From Pseudoips prasinana (lineage: Eukaryota; Arthropoda; Insecta; Lepidoptera; Nolidae), in assembly GCA_951640165.1 (NCBI GenBank), contig OX621242.1:19151501-19215500 (forward strand): a DNA stretch of 64,000 nucleotides, written 5' to 3'. Of this stretch, positions 39,601 to 49,384 are shown one piece after another. Below the pieces are notes generated by a model. That model was not told where the DNA came from. It saw only the letters and a list, made by a program, of their open reading frames with translations, and did no database searches. Position numbers and translations under genes: made by a program. Position 1 is the first letter of the stretch. Each line of letters starts with the position of its first letter.

Positions 39601-42457
39601 GGACGCACAACGATTTCTGTGGCGCGACGATCCATCTGACCCCATCAAAATATTTCGTATGAGTTCTATGATCTTCGGAGCTTGTTCGAGTCCGTCAACG
39701 GCAATTTATATAACAAATTTAAACGCGACAGAGTTTCAAGACGAGTTTCCCGAGACCGTGGACGTTATCAAAAACAATACTTACATGGATGACTTTATCA
39801 GCAGCGTTGATACTGTGGAGACAGCAGCGCGTCTGGCTGCTGAGGTAGAGACTATACATAAGTGCGGCGGATTTGAAATGCGTGGCTGGATGTCTAACGA
39901 GCCAGCTGCTTTAGCAATGTTGCCAGATGAACTGTTGTCCGATATATTTAGTAACAAAGTAGATGGCGTGGATTTATGTAAGGACTCTGTGGCTCGCACT
40001 TTAGGTCTCATTTGGCAACCCATTCACGATCATTTGAAATTCAACTCCGGCTTAATAGGCGAGTCATGGGCTCCTGTAACTAAACGGCAATCTTTAACAC
40101 AAGTCATGCGTATTTATGACCCTTTAGGAATCCTATCACCGATTGTAATTAAAGGTAGAATTCTTTTTCAAAATCTGTGGCGAAAGGGTTTGGAGTGGGA
40201 TGATGAGCTATGTGAAGACGACCGCAAAGTGTGGCACGAGTGGTATAACAGTTTGAAGTCAATTTCAGACTTACGATTACCTCGGTGGTATAATTTAAAT
40301 AATATCGTTGTTGAAGAAAGGGAGTTACACGTTTTTTGTGACGCGAGTGAACAAGCGTATGTAGCAGTCGCGTATTGGCGATTTGTGGGTGCTTTAGGTG
40401 AGACGCAGCTTTCTCTAATTGCAAGCAAGACACGTGTATCTCCATTAAAACCTATTTCTATACCGCGCCTTGAATTGCAGGCCGCCTTGATAGCTACTCG
40501 TTTAGCCTCATTTATTTGCGAGGCTCACCATGTCAAACCAAACCGTCGCTACTTCTGGTGCGACTCAATGACTGTGTTGGGTTGGCTGCGCAGTGATGGA
40601 CGAAAATTTAAGCCATTTGTAGCCAACCGAGTAGGTGAAATTTTGGAAAACAGTGATGTTTCTGAATGGCGTTGGGTTCCCACGGATCTTAACGTGGCCG
40701 ATGACGCTACACGCATTAAAAGCTGCACTTTAACGGTTGAGTCACGCTGGATATCAGGTCCTGAATTCTTACTCCGAGCTTCTAGTGATTGGCCAGCTAA
40801 TCCAGTAGGTAGTGTATCCATTGATCCATTGGCGCAAGTAGAAATAAAATCATCAGCTTGTAATATAGATTTGGCAAGTTCAAAATCCACTTCATCAGCA
40901 CCACCATCACTTAGCAACGTTCTTTGTAACTACAATGACATAAGCGAGTTGCCCGTACCAGTAGTTGCAGATTTAACTCATTTTAGTTCTTGGCTAAGGT
41001 TTCTAAGGGCAACTGCTAGAGCTCACCAGTTCATTGCTACTTGCATTGTAAGGGTTAAGGGGATTTCACATAATTTTGTTCTTTCCCAACACAGCAATTT
41101 ATCTGAAAATTCCCAGATGCATTTAAGGCCGTTAAATGCGCAAGCCCTAGAAATCGCGCAAGTCCACATCCTACGCCAAAGTCAAAAGAATACATTCGAT
41201 AAAGAATTACAATGCCTCCTGCGAAGACTCCCCATTTCACCTAAAAGTCGTCTCGTGGGCCTGTCCCCATCTATAAACAAAGATGGATTGATGTATCTGC
41301 AAGGACGTATAAGCGCTGTCAAAAACATTCAACAACATACCAAACATCCAATCTTACTAGACGGAAAAGACCAAGCCGTGCTTGTCAGTCATTTCCATGA
41401 GAAATTCGCACATGCTAACACGGAGACCGTGATAAATGAACTTCGGCAAGAATTTTGGATATTGAGTCTGAGAAATACAGTCAGATCGATCGTATATAAC
41501 TGCCAAAAATGTAAGTTGCTACGCGGAAAGCCTTTACAACCACCTATGGGCGATTTGCCTGAAGCTCGGCTCTCGCATCACAAACGACCTTTTACATTTG
41601 TTGGAGTCGACTACTTTGGCCCGTTACAAGTGATGGTGCGTCGTAAACAAGAAAAACGATGGATTGCTCTGTTTACATGCTTAACTACCAGGGCTGTACA
41701 CCTTGAAATGGTACACAGCCTGTCAGCTGATGCGGCTATAATGTGCCTACGCCGTTTTATATCACGAAGAGGTACGCCAAGCCAAATATTTTCTGACAAC
41801 GGAACGGCCTTTGTCGGCGCGAACCGGCAACTGCGTGCGCTTTATGGTCAAGCAGTTACAGACTACGCCTCAAATATAAAAATTGAGTGGGTTTTCATTC
41901 CACCTTCAGCTCCGTTCATGGGAGGAGCATGGGAACGATTAGTGAAAAGTGTGAAGACAGCTCTACGAGTAACACTTCGAGAACGCACCCCAACTGATGA
42001 AGTCCTCGCGACGCTTTTGCTCGAGGCAGAGGCATTAGTCAACGCGCGGCCCATTACTCACGTCTCGTCTGACCCAACTGACCCAGAAGCCCTGACACCG
42101 ACACATTTTCTGCTCGGTTCATCATCTGGTCGTCCATTGCCAGCCAAACTTACCGATTCTGACCTGTGCAGCAGAAGTGGGTGGCGAAAAGCAGTACGAT
42201 TAGCCGATCACTTTTGGCGAAGGTGGGTTTTAGAATACTTGCCGACTTTGGCCCCACGACGTGTTCGAGGCGTGTCGAGTCCGGTCAACATTGGAGATCC
42301 TGTACTCATAGCCGACGGAGATTTGCCTAGGGGAACCTGGCCACGAGGCGTAATAACTGCTACATATCCCGGCAGAGATGGTATTACGAGAGTGGTGGAT
42401 GTAAGGACTATGGCGGGGACGTTGCGACGACCTCTTAAGAAAATCATCTTATTATAA
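36626..42457 (+). CDS. BEL/Pao gag-pol polyprotein
   Basis: 1943 residues, ATG in context ACAATGG. In order: a low-complexity and coiled-coil gag head (about 65-120); a retrotransposon gag region with LPFFDGKCPMDWLVFKRSF (about 268-420); cysteine/histidine knuckles (about 487-555, CIVC...C, CYRCLKRGSH); an aspartic protease with LLDDGSTSTFVD (Asp at 634-635); reverse transcriptase with LTADIKEMFPQIKI and YMDD (1053-1056); RNase H with FCDASEQAYVAV (about 1235); the integrase HHCC zinc finger (about 1588-1632); and the integrase core with GVDYFG, FSDNGTAF and GGAWERL (about 1661, 1724, 1769). A C-terminal region with HFWRRWVLEYLPTL follows. All key residues appear present. Confidence 0.95.
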   Translation: MVVTRSQTRLVESDKDTQVNPSGNLATDDQVPQTSTGGETSTPSHSRTRSISSSTSRSSATVTARKLAVEAQHARHLARLELAAQEAEMKARAVELERGVAKTEYQAQLAAIDAEYSEHGTTSGRSRGSIKEWLQETGKDDVVMRQICKDTYDFLPNQPLCDSAANKITTKIQVPTPQLEISNNINQFQTFSPNFNSAAVAMPSGGDQLTTSRPRHFRATTDVNDTPVEADLSQGKNVDNISRLVNTFESLVNKLGPNKYPQRYKIELPFFDGKCPMDWLVFKRSFINSQLSYTAAENLARLSTALKGAARDAVCMLLVTALDPSIIMQELERLFGRPEQIVLKEVAAIRALPKIGNDIKELAIFASRVRNCVEVVKLLHETDYLRSPELFGALINKLHPLLRTRWVDYASNHAAFTAESSSAKVELLSNFLSREVDLHINFGSSIDSSHLPRERAHAVSESVSDPQVESYTGNKPKSTKIDYKKYCIVCKQAHEMSSCDNFKAMSVEERWRFIKENKICYRCLKRGSHNFRLCNKNKNKCEVNDCMRKHHTLLHNPEFIPSTSAHSKQVQCAHSTSFIKTTNNTEENTARELMTHTNSTLSSNISSSLRPLLKIVAVTVSGPAGSVDTFALLDDGSTSTFVDSDISSRIGAKGPEGQIYLDCVGGLCRETSVQYVNFDIQGRHSSQTFSVRRARSIKNLGIVCNQSVSSDDLLHYPYLSDLSNDLCYVNACPTLVIGIDNWHLSLATATRKGTKSQPVAIRTALGWVLFGFSSTKTNLVRSLTPTDSMCHAYLTELDNPKSEFEELIKAQYKLDSIGITKHEARSTDDQRALDILGRTARRLPSGRFEVGLLWKTDNITAPDSYPLALARFKSLEKKMLREPDFAKQYRKNIHDILEKNYAEECSRVEPSGICWYLPHFGVINPNKPAKLRVVHDAAARSWGVSLNSMLLTGPDLLQNQLSILMRFREGRIALTADIKEMFPQIKIIQQDRDAQRFLWRDDPSDPIKIFRMSSMIFGACSSPSTAIYITNLNATEFQDEFPETVDVIKNNTYMDDFISSVDTVETAARLAAEVETIHKCGGFEMRGWMSNEPAALAMLPDELLSDIFSNKVDGVDLCKDSVARTLGLIWQPIHDHLKFNSGLIGESWAPVTKRQSLTQVMRIYDPLGILSPIVIKGRILFQNLWRKGLEWDDELCEDDRKVWHEWYNSLKSISDLRLPRWYNLNNIVVEERELHVFCDASEQAYVAVAYWRFVGALGETQLSLIASKTRVSPLKPISIPRLELQAALIATRLASFICEAHHVKPNRRYFWCDSMTVLGWLRSDGRKFKPFVANRVGEILENSDVSEWRWVPTDLNVADDATRIKSCTLTVESRWISGPEFLLRASSDWPANPVGSVSIDPLAQVEIKSSACNIDLASSKSTSSAPPSLSNVLCNYNDISELPVPVVADLTHFSSWLRFLRATARAHQFIATCIVRVKGISHNFVLSQHSNLSENSQMHLRPLNAQALEIAQVHILRQSQKNTFDKELQCLLRRLPISPKSRLVGLSPSINKDGLMYLQGRISAVKNIQQHTKHPILLDGKDQAVLVSHFHEKFAHANTETVINELRQEFWILSLRNTVRSIVYNCQKCKLLRGKPLQPPMGDLPEARLSHHKRPFTFVGVDYFGPLQVMVRRKQEKRWIALFTCLTTRAVHLEMVHSLSADAAIMCLRRFISRRGTPSQIFSDNGTAFVGANRQLRALYGQAVTDYASNIKIEWVFIPPSAPFMGGAWERLVKSVKTALRVTLRERTPTDEVLATLLLEAEALVNARPITHVSSDPTDPEALTPTHFLLGSSSGRPLPAKLTDSDLCSRSGWRKAVRLADHFWRRWVLEYLPTLAPRRVRGVSSPVNIGDPVLIADGDLPRGTWPRGVITATYPGRDGITRVVDVRTMAGTLRRPLKKIILL

Positions 42458-42468
42458 AAAGGGGAGGA
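42456..42468 (+). other. Polypurine tract
   Basis: AAAAAGGGGAGGA directly before the 3' LTR, the usual plus-strand priming site. It begins at the stop codon of the polyprotein. Confidence 0.85.
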
Positions 42469-42643
42469 TGTGGCCGACTGCCATTAAATACTCTTTTCTC
42501 TTATACAACGTTTTATGACTTTTCATAGTTTTTATTGTCGTTGATTTTTGGTTGCTAGGATACAAAAAAATGTAAAACAAAATGTAATAAAAAATTATAA
42601 TGTGACGAGAAAATATTTTATTTTCATATAATTATCGCTCACA
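42469..42643 (+). repeat. BEL/Pao 3' LTR
   Basis: 175 bp, identical by eye to 36408-36582. Confidence 0.95.
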
Positions 42644-42648
42644 CCCAG

Positions 42649-43671
42649 TATGCCAGTTGTCTAATACCTACAACCTGAAACCTTTAAACTTCTGACTGAC
42701 ACGGTCATGTATATATTACAAATGAAAATGTGCCGTAATACCGTGGCGTCACACATTAGCCTTATATTGTCCACTGCTAGGCAGAGACCAATCCCAAAGG
42801 TTTTCATACAGTTCCCACTTGGGCATCTCCAAATAGCATTAGCAACGTTATAGAAATTTTGACTTTTTTTACCTTAGTCACCGCGGTAGGCATGCGACTT
42901 GGCGACCGCAGTTAGGTGGTAGCTAGTACACAGGAGAGACTACATGGTGTGTCTCTTAGTCGCCTTTTACGAAACCCACGGGATGACATGCTGGGCCCAT
43001 TTTGGTTCATCATCTATAATGTGCCGGTGATAAGGTTAACGTGTCTGAAGCATGGCGATGCTCAGGAAAAATATCGCTTTATGGACATTTGCCTATTGAC
43101 TGGTCGCGTGCCTAGGTGTCTAACCTTGCCCATCACTAACGGGCCGGGTCTGATTTCTCTGATTTTCCTTGTATTCCTAAGAAGTAAGTAATGTTGAGTA
43201 GAAATAAAAAATATGACTACTTATTCTACTAAGTTGTTATTTAAATTTATATCAGAAAATTTCGAAGTCGAACCTACCTAGTTGCTAGAAATTGGAAATA
43301 TCAAACCATTTTGAAACATTTCTTGGATTTAAGAACAAATCAGGCTTTTGTTATCAAGCGTTTTCATAGTTCAAGAAGTTCAGTACACAAAGCGGATTTT
43401 GAAATGGTCTGGTGTTCCTACAAGTTCAGAGTGAATTACTGAATCCACTCAGTCAACTTTCATTAAATCGGTTGGATTAGGTACTGGACCGATAGCATTC
43501 GAAATCGATATTTGAGAGACCGAGTAGTCTCTGAATGCATGTTTACATTTGGCATAAAAACATCGCCGATTTGAACCTTTTATTTACGAACCAAGCATAC
43601 TACAAAGCTATGTTACTAAGTAATATGTTCAGACACTTTTGTAATCATATTTCGTCTAGATTTTACTTCTA
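42649..43671. other. End of copy 2, no gene
   Basis: Counterpart of 18491-18766, 19184-19453 and 22648-23076, with the R1-like and RTE insertions absent. The 91-codon frame at 42916-43191 (and 19176-19451) begins at a non-ATG codon, is partly conserved only through the duplication, and belongs to a repeat related to 4763-4914. Confidence 0.5.
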
Positions 43672-44013
43672 ATTAAAGTATATTTTACTAAATAAAAAGG
43701 TATGCAGTCTATAAAGTTTTGTACTGTTACTCCTTATGAGAATGCTAAAATGCCATTGTCGGGTAAAAGTATTAGGCAAAGCCAAATAATTTATGGGTTA
43801 CGAGGTTATTAGATAATTTATTGTGACTTGTGTGTTTTATTTATTTTATTTATTTATTTTAAAACTTCATGCACATTAAGTACACAGGCGGACTTAATGC
43901 CGTAGGCATTTTCTACCAGTCTACCTTTGGGTGATGCAGACAAAACTATAGTAGGTGCACTATAAATTTCAATAAAGGACAAAGCAAGTTAAGAAGACAT
44001 ACAAAACATATTA

Positions 44014-47000
44014 CTAAATAAAAAAGAAACAATAAGAAGAAACTTCACATAACGGAGAGTACATCCATATTAATATTATATATGAATATATAAAATAAAT
44101 ATATACAGCAATATAAATAAATAAATAATATATATATAATAACATATACATACAAATATTATTGTGGAGATGATTCTGCCTTAATAGTACTAAGAAAGTA
44201 CTTACGGATTTTATTTTTAAACATGTATCCATCTTAGCCATTCTGATTTCAAGGGGTAGCGCATTCCAAAGAAGTACAGATTGTACGAAAAACGAAGAAT
44301 GGAGAAAGTTAGTCCGGTGAGAAGGGCATTGTAAAAGACGGTTATAGGAAGAACGAAGATTTTTATTGTGGTTAGAAGAAAGGTATTGAAAATAGGAAGC
44401 TAAGTAAGCAGGAGAAGTAGGAGAGTTAAGAAATGAAAATAGAGTAGTGAGAGCCCTTAGCTTTCTTCGGAGCCGAATGGGCATCCAATTTAGTTGATCA
44501 CGGTAAGTAGACACATGATCATACTTACGGAGATTGAATATAAATCGAATGCAGTTATTCAGAAGACGGTCTAGTTTATTGAGTTGATCTGCATTCAGGT
44601 CGAAGTAGCACACATCACCATAGTCGATTATAGGAAAGAGTAAGACCTGCACGAGCGTAACTTTGGTCTCAGATGGCAAGAATTTCCTGAGTCTGTACAG
44701 AGAGCGCAAAATTCCGGTTATTTTCTGACTTACGCAGGCAATTTGGTTATGCCAGCTCAGAGTATCATCTATCAACAAACCAAGATTCTTGACATTCTGG
44801 CTGATCGGAATGACAGTGTTGTTGAAAATTACAGGGGGAAGAGTACCGGCATTGACTTTAGACATAGTTCGGGAACTACCCACTAAGATGGCTTGCGACT
44901 TTAAGGGATTAACGGTCAGTCCAAACTGGTTGGACCATTCGTTTATGTAATCTAGATCCCTATTAACCTTATCAAACGCTTCCGGTATCTTGTCAACACT
45001 CGTCTGTGCATAAAGTTGCAGGTCATCGGCGTAAAGATGATACGAACAGAGAAAATTCTTTGATAAGAGATTAATAAATATTGAAAATAAAAGGGGAGAA
45101 AGGATACCGCCTTGTGGGACGCCATTGTCCAAATCGCACCAGTTTGATAAATTCTCACCGACGCGAACAGACTGTTGACGCCCACGAAGATAGGAAGTAA
45201 ACCAGACCAGAGATTCGTCAGATACCTTAAGATGGGAGAGGATACATAATAGGACATCGTGACTGACGGTATTAAAGGCATTCGAGAAGTCAACTAAGAC
45301 CAGAATTGTGACCATAGTGTCCTCCATACCAGCCCTAATATCGCCAGTCACTTTTAGGAGAGCTGTGGTGGTACTATGCCCGGGCCGAAACCCAGATTGA
45401 TAGGGACTAATGAGGTTATTGGACAGAATAAAATAGGAAAGTTGTTTATGGACAGTGGACTCAAGTACTTTAGATAGGAAAGGGAGGATGGAGATAGGAC
45501 GGTAGTCAGTGGGAAGTACAGGATTGGAGATTTTAGGAAGTGGGTGGACATAAGCCTTCTGCCATAAGGAAGGGAAAGATCCATGGTCTAAGGAATAGTT
45601 GATAATATGGGATATCGCAGGAAGGAGGTGGTTAAGGATTGGTATTAACATACGCCGGCTGATGTTATCACAGCCAACCGCATTGGATTTCATGGAAAGG
45701 ATGGTCTTTTTGATATCTTCAGAACCAACTGGAACAAAGTGGAAAGGATTAATGTTTGGACGCGTTAGACCATTTACAAAGGCGATAGTTTGACTTTTGG
45801 TAAGATGATCCAAAGACGAAGTGGTGGAGAAATGATGATTTAGATCATCTAATCCAATTGATGTAGGAAGGTCTAAATGTCGCGATTTGCCGATACCAAG
45901 TGTTCCGAGAAACTTCCAGATACCAGCAGGAGTAGAAGCAGATAAGTTATCAAGAATGTGTCGGCGTTTAGCGTCACGTATCATCTTATTGCACCGGTTC
46001 CTAGCAACCTTAAATAATCCCCAATGCTCTTCAGACCGATCCCTTTTGTACTTCCGAAAGGCACGGTCTCTACGTCGCATAGCCATTTGAATCCCTTGCG
46101 ACATCCAAGGTGCAGGTGGACGCTTGAATTTGACGTTTTTGATAGGTGCATGGATATTGTATAACCTAGTAACAGTCTCGTTAAAGATACTAAGTTTATC
46201 GTTTAAATTAGCGGCCTCCATTAACTGCTTCCAGTTGATTTTAGCCGCATCACTAACCAAATTTTCTACATTCATCCGAGCAAAAGAACGCACGCGCAGT
46301 ACTCTGGGTTTGGGCTTGGGGGGCTTAAGGATATAGGATATGTAAATGAGGTCATGATGGGAAAATCCAGGAGCATCGTGCTGTCCGTGGGAGGAAACCA
46401 AGGATGGATTTGAGGTAAGGATGATGTCGAGCCAAGTATCGTCACCAGACGCATTGTGGTGAGTAGCCTGAAGCGGCAAAATGTGCAAACTGCATGACTC
46501 GACAATGTGTAGGAATTTGCGGGAACGAGGGGAACTAGGAGAAAGGAGATTGGTATTAAAGTCGCCCATAATGATGTGGTGAGCATACTCCGAACCCAGA
46601 GATTCAAGAACCAATTCCAAATCAGTGAAGTAGTCGACGGAAGGGGGACAATAAACAGCGCCAATTAAGACCTTGGCTCCTTTGACAGTAACCTCAAGAA
46701 ATACGAACTCAGCGGATGCTGAGTAATTGCATGAGGAGGTCCTTACAATCTTGAAAGGGAGGTTACTTTTGATATAAATAGCTACTCCACCCCCTCCCTT
46801 ATCTATTCGGTCATTTCGAACAAGTATGTATCCTGGGAGAGGGTAAGTTGTGGAAAGAAGGTGAGGTTTGAGCCAACTCTCGGAAATCAGAATGGCATGG
46901 ACATTACAGTCAGTAAATGCGTCTAACAGGTCGCTATAGTTACTAGGAACGCTTTGCGCGTTAATATGACATACGTTTAGTAAATTATCGCGAGGACCAA

Positions 47001-47118
47001 TGAACTGTTGTCGAATAAATTCTCCGAGTGTATGACCCAATGAGCAAAAACTGTCACACGCGGATATTATAGATTCGTTTGCAGAATAAAAAGAATCATC
47101 ATCAGAATAAACAGACAT
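44014..47118 (-). CDS. LINE ORF2: endonuclease / reverse transcriptase, late frameshift
   Basis: The ATG at 47118 (MSVYSDDDSF) is preferred; upstream frame to 47223 is leader. The APE-like endonuclease shows HINAQS, SESWLKPHL, GDFNTNL and SHHDLIYI. The reverse transcriptase shows YRPISILPFLSK, LVDFSNAFNTV, GVPQGGILSPLLFS and YADDLQLY. Near 44226 one base is missing relative to 25252-26948 (ATGTATCCATCTTAG against GTGTATCGAGTCTTAG). The last ~20 residues are therefore replaced by a read-through tail ending at 44014; the family stop would be near 44158. The catalytic parts are intact. Confidence 0.85.
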   Translation of the reverse strand: MSVYSDDDSFYSANESIISACDSFCSLGHTLGEFIRQQFIGPRDNLLNVCHINAQSVPSNYSDLLDAFTDCNVHAILISESWLKPHLLSTTYPLPGYILVRNDRIDKGGGGVAIYIKSNLPFKIVRTSSCNYSASAEFVFLEVTVKGAKVLIGAVYCPPSVDYFTDLELVLESLGSEYAHHIIMGDFNTNLLSPSSPRSRKFLHIVESCSLHILPLQATHHNASGDDTWLDIILTSNPSLVSSHGQHDAPGFSHHDLIYISYILKPPKPKPRVLRVRSFARMNVENLVSDAAKINWKQLMEAANLNDKLSIFNETVTRLYNIHAPIKNVKFKRPPAPWMSQGIQMAMRRRDRAFRKYKRDRSEEHWGLFKVARNRCNKMIRDAKRRHILDNLSASTPAGIWKFLGTLGIGKSRHLDLPTSIGLDDLNHHFSTTSSLDHLTKSQTIAFVNGLTRPNINPFHFVPVGSEDIKKTILSMKSNAVGCDNISRRMLIPILNHLLPAISHIINYSLDHGSFPSLWQKAYVHPLPKISNPVLPTDYRPISILPFLSKVLESTVHKQLSYFILSNNLISPYQSGFRPGHSTTTALLKVTGDIRAGMEDTMVTILVLVDFSNAFNTVSHDVLLCILSHLKVSDESLVWFTSYLRGRQQSVRVGENLSNWCDLDNGVPQGGILSPLLFSIFINLLSKNFLCSYHLYADDLQLYAQTSVDKIPEAFDKVNRDLDYINEWSNQFGLTVNPLKSQAILVGSSRTMSKVNAGTLPPVIFNNTVIPISQNVKNLGLLIDDTLSWHNQIACVSQKITGILRSLYRLRKFLPSETKVTLVQVLLFPIIDYGDVCYFDLNADQLNKLDRLLNNCIRFIFNLRKYDHVSTYRDQLNWMPIRLRRKLRALTTLFSFLNSPTSPAYLASYFQYLSSNHNKNLRSSYNRLLQCPSHRTNFLHSSFFVQSVLLWNALPLEIRMAKMDTCLKIKSVSTFLVLLRQNHLHNNICMYMLLYIYYLFIYIAVYIYFIYSYIILIWMYSPLCEVSSYCFFFI

Positions 47119-47802
47119 AATATCATAAACAAATAAAATAAATATAACAAAGAATAAGTAAACTAAATTAAGTGCAAAGTTAAAAACTAAAAGTTTAACT
47201 CTGCACCACCCGCCAGCGTACAAACACTGATATAAAAATAGAAATTCTGCGGCTAGACATGGATTTTAATGCTAAATATGTATTAAGTAATGAAAAAAAA
47301 AACTTAAAACATAAAGTTAAATCAAAGAATAAAATAGAATATTACTAAAAGAAAATAAAATTGGGCAAATTTTATTTAATTTGTCCGAATGTACATTACT
47401 CCCAAGTTTAACTTTTTGTAAGTAGGTACTTAATCAAAACATTCGACAGATACGTCAAACTTTTGACATATCTGTCATTGCTGTAGACATTACCCACTTC
47501 GTGGTACATACAATGTAAAATGTATTGTGATTCGTGTTTACATATTAAGTAGGTACCAGAGAGTTTGTTAAACCTACCTTAAAATAAGCTAAAATGATAG
47601 ATGTAAAATTATAAAAACAAAATAGCAAAGTGAAGGAAGTTCACATTGGTAAACAAAGTACATTGTTTATATTACTTAGGCACAAATAACTACATTGGAA
47701 AATCAAGAACAAAAAATAACGGTACGTACATAGTCTAAAGTTGAGTAAATGGAATATATTTAAGATGAGCATGAATAATCAACTAATTGTTGCCTTAATT
47801 CT
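47119..47802. other. Region between ORF2 and the ORF1 candidate
   Basis: AT-rich and without a frame. It is long for an inter-ORF gap in this type of LINE, so the two ORFs may not belong to one intact element. Confidence 0.4.
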
Positions 47803-48516
47803 TCAGATTTTCACCGCTGTTGCTGCAGGAGGCCCCTCTGGAACTTTCGGGAACTTGGCCGTAAGAGACAGGAACTGTTGGTTCGAGGTGATCTTGTGGC
47901 GGCTATTATTGGATGTTTTGACAATAATTACGCAATCTTGCGTCCAAACAGCACGCATCCCATAGAATACTCGGGCTTTGTGGAAGACGGCCTGCCTACT
48001 TTTTGTAAGGAACTCTTTTACTGAAATTGAAGAACCCTTAAAGCCAGTCTTAGCCCTCCATACTGTTGATTTGGTAGCCATGGACACAAAACGAACAAGT
48101 ATTGGCCGTGGGTGATCTTTACCAGGGTTGATTGTGCCAAGCCTATGGCAAACCTCTAATGATGCTGAAGATATATTGTCTATAAGGCCAAGTTTGTTGT
48201 GAATTATATCCAGTATGACTTGGGTGCAATCTTCATTCTCAGCTTCGGTCACTCCAGAAAAAACAAGTGCTTTTCGACGACTCCTGGATTCCAAATCATC
48301 AATTTGCAAGGAGCACTCATTAATCTGCTGGCGGAGAAGACTCAGTATGCCAAAAATTAGCTCCTTGAAGGTGCGAAGCTCTTCAGCCACTTTAGCTACT
48401 GTATCCTTATTAGAAGAACCTTTGTTTTGGATTTGTGCTTGAAGTTCATCAAGCCTCTTTGTAACGGTCTCTTCGATTCTGTTCTGTGTAGCCAGGATTT
48501 CAGAATATTTGGACAT
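47803..48516 (-). CDS. LINE ORF1-like protein (coiled coil plus RNA-binding-like fold)
   Basis: 237 residues. The N-terminal ~70 residues look like a coiled coil (RIEETVTKRLDELQAQIQ, later INECSLQIDDLESRSRR). RRKALVFSGVTEAENEDC and a CHRLGTINPG...RPILVRFVS block follow. That order and those phrases match the coiled coil plus RRM-like plus C-terminal plan of LINE ORF1 proteins, which bind the element RNA. It lies upstream of ORF2 on the same strand. It lacks zinc knuckles. Membership of the same element as ORF2 is inferred from position. Confidence 0.65.
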   Translation of the reverse strand: MSKYSEILATQNRIEETVTKRLDELQAQIQNKGSSNKDTVAKVAEELRTFKELIFGILSLLRQQINECSLQIDDLESRSRRKALVFSGVTEAENEDCTQVILDIIHNKLGLIDNISSASLEVCHRLGTINPGKDHPRPILVRFVSMATKSTVWRAKTGFKGSSISVKEFLTKSRQAVFHKARVFYGMRAVWTQDCVIIVKTSNNSRHKITSNQQFLSLTAKFPKVPEGPPAATAVKI

Positions 48517-48520
48517 CTTG

Positions 48521-49045
48521 TGGTGTTACTATAAGTGATGTGGTAAAAAACAAGTTGTGCAGGTGTTGTGCTGGCAGGTGGTGTAAACTTAAGTAATTAG
48601 GTCACATAAGCTGTTACAAATGTAAGTACTATTAAGTTCAATGTGGTTCATAAAAATTTGCTGTAAATATCTTTGTAAAACACTTAAATTTAATTATTAT
48701 TACACTTGAGAAGTCTTAGATACGTCTGTACTTTTTTTTACACCTCCGTGTGTTAATGCAGGTCATTTCAACCATCCATTCAAAATTAAGTCAGATATTA
48801 GGTGAATTAAAAATTTAAGAGCTTGAAAGATGTTTTCAATAAAAAATTATCAATGATGCAGGTGTGAAGATACCAGTCGGCCATGTTTCTACAAAATAAA
48901 TCCTATGGGAAACACAAACCTACATCCTCCGAAAGGGTGTCCTAAATTAGATCTCTCGCAGTGTGTATCTTTCGTAGCTTAACGGAGAGAGCCTACCCTG
49001 GTTTGGTACTGGCTCGAGACCCGTCGGACGCTAAAATTTATGATT
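48521..49045. other. No feature seen
   Basis: AT-rich sequence that may include the LINE 5' UTR. No repeat end could be fixed. Confidence 0.4.
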
Positions 49046-49049
49046 TCCT

Positions 49050-49190
49050 ATATTTGAGACTAAATAACACCCAGACACAGAACAAATAATTGTGATCATT
49101 ACATATATATTTGTCCTGGGTGGGGGTTGAATCCATGATCTCTGGCTTAGCAGTCCAGAGTCACTAACCACTTAATCAGCACTAATCAAT
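49050..49190 (-). mobile_element. tRNA-type SINE fragment
   Basis: Minus-strand SINE with the body phrase TATTTGTCCTGGGTGGG and a degraded B-box (GGTTGAATCCATGATCTC), followed by tRNA-like head sequence to about 49190. Confidence 0.55.
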
Positions 49191-49384
49191 TGATCAGTGA
49201 ATTTTATTTCATTGGTAGATGATAACGCACAGGAATCTAATATAAAACTTCACTTCTTTAAGATATTAAAATAAATAAATAGTGACTCACGCAGAAATCC
49301 AATAAAGTAAAATTTATCTTGCGTCCTTTGATTTTATATTTGTTTTAAATAGTCACCTAGATGTGTTATGAATCAGAAAAAAGG

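Larger units (their letters stand above)
36408..42643 (+). mobile_element. BEL/Pao LTR retrotransposon, intact
   Basis: 6236 bp with two 175-bp LTRs, identical by eye, a primer-binding region, one uninterrupted 1943-codon gag-pol frame and a polypurine tract. CCCAG flanks both ends (36403-36407 and 42644-42648), the 5-bp duplication expected for BEL/Pao. Copy 1 has the empty site, CCAAG at 18487-18491. Identical LTRs and an open frame point to a very recent insertion. No envelope-like frame is present. Confidence 0.95.
23765..43671 (+). repeat. Large direct duplication, copy 2
   Basis: Partner of 4985-23076. Copy-2-only insertions are 24908-26950 (CR1-like LINE), 27619-27820 (poly-A retroposon), an inverted duplication at 28250-28299, 30145-30395 (RTE-derived SINE), 31329-33064 (RTE) with nearby SINE pieces, and 36408-42643 (BEL/Pao). 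The rest runs collinear with copy 1. Confidence 0.9.
43835..48520 (-). mobile_element. CR1-like LINE, nearly complete
   Basis: Minus strand. The 3' end is an AAATAAAT-type tail at 43835-43860. ORF2 occupies 44014-47118 and an ORF1 candidate 47803-48516. The 5' limit is not defined; no target duplication was found, and the end could lie up to about 48900. The 3' part is nearly identical to 24908-26950. It lies outside the duplicated block. Confidence 0.75.

Noticed and set aside
42457..43671. Envelope-like gene after the BEL/Pao pol frame
   Set aside because: The polypurine tract and 3' LTR follow the pol stop directly, leaving no room for one.
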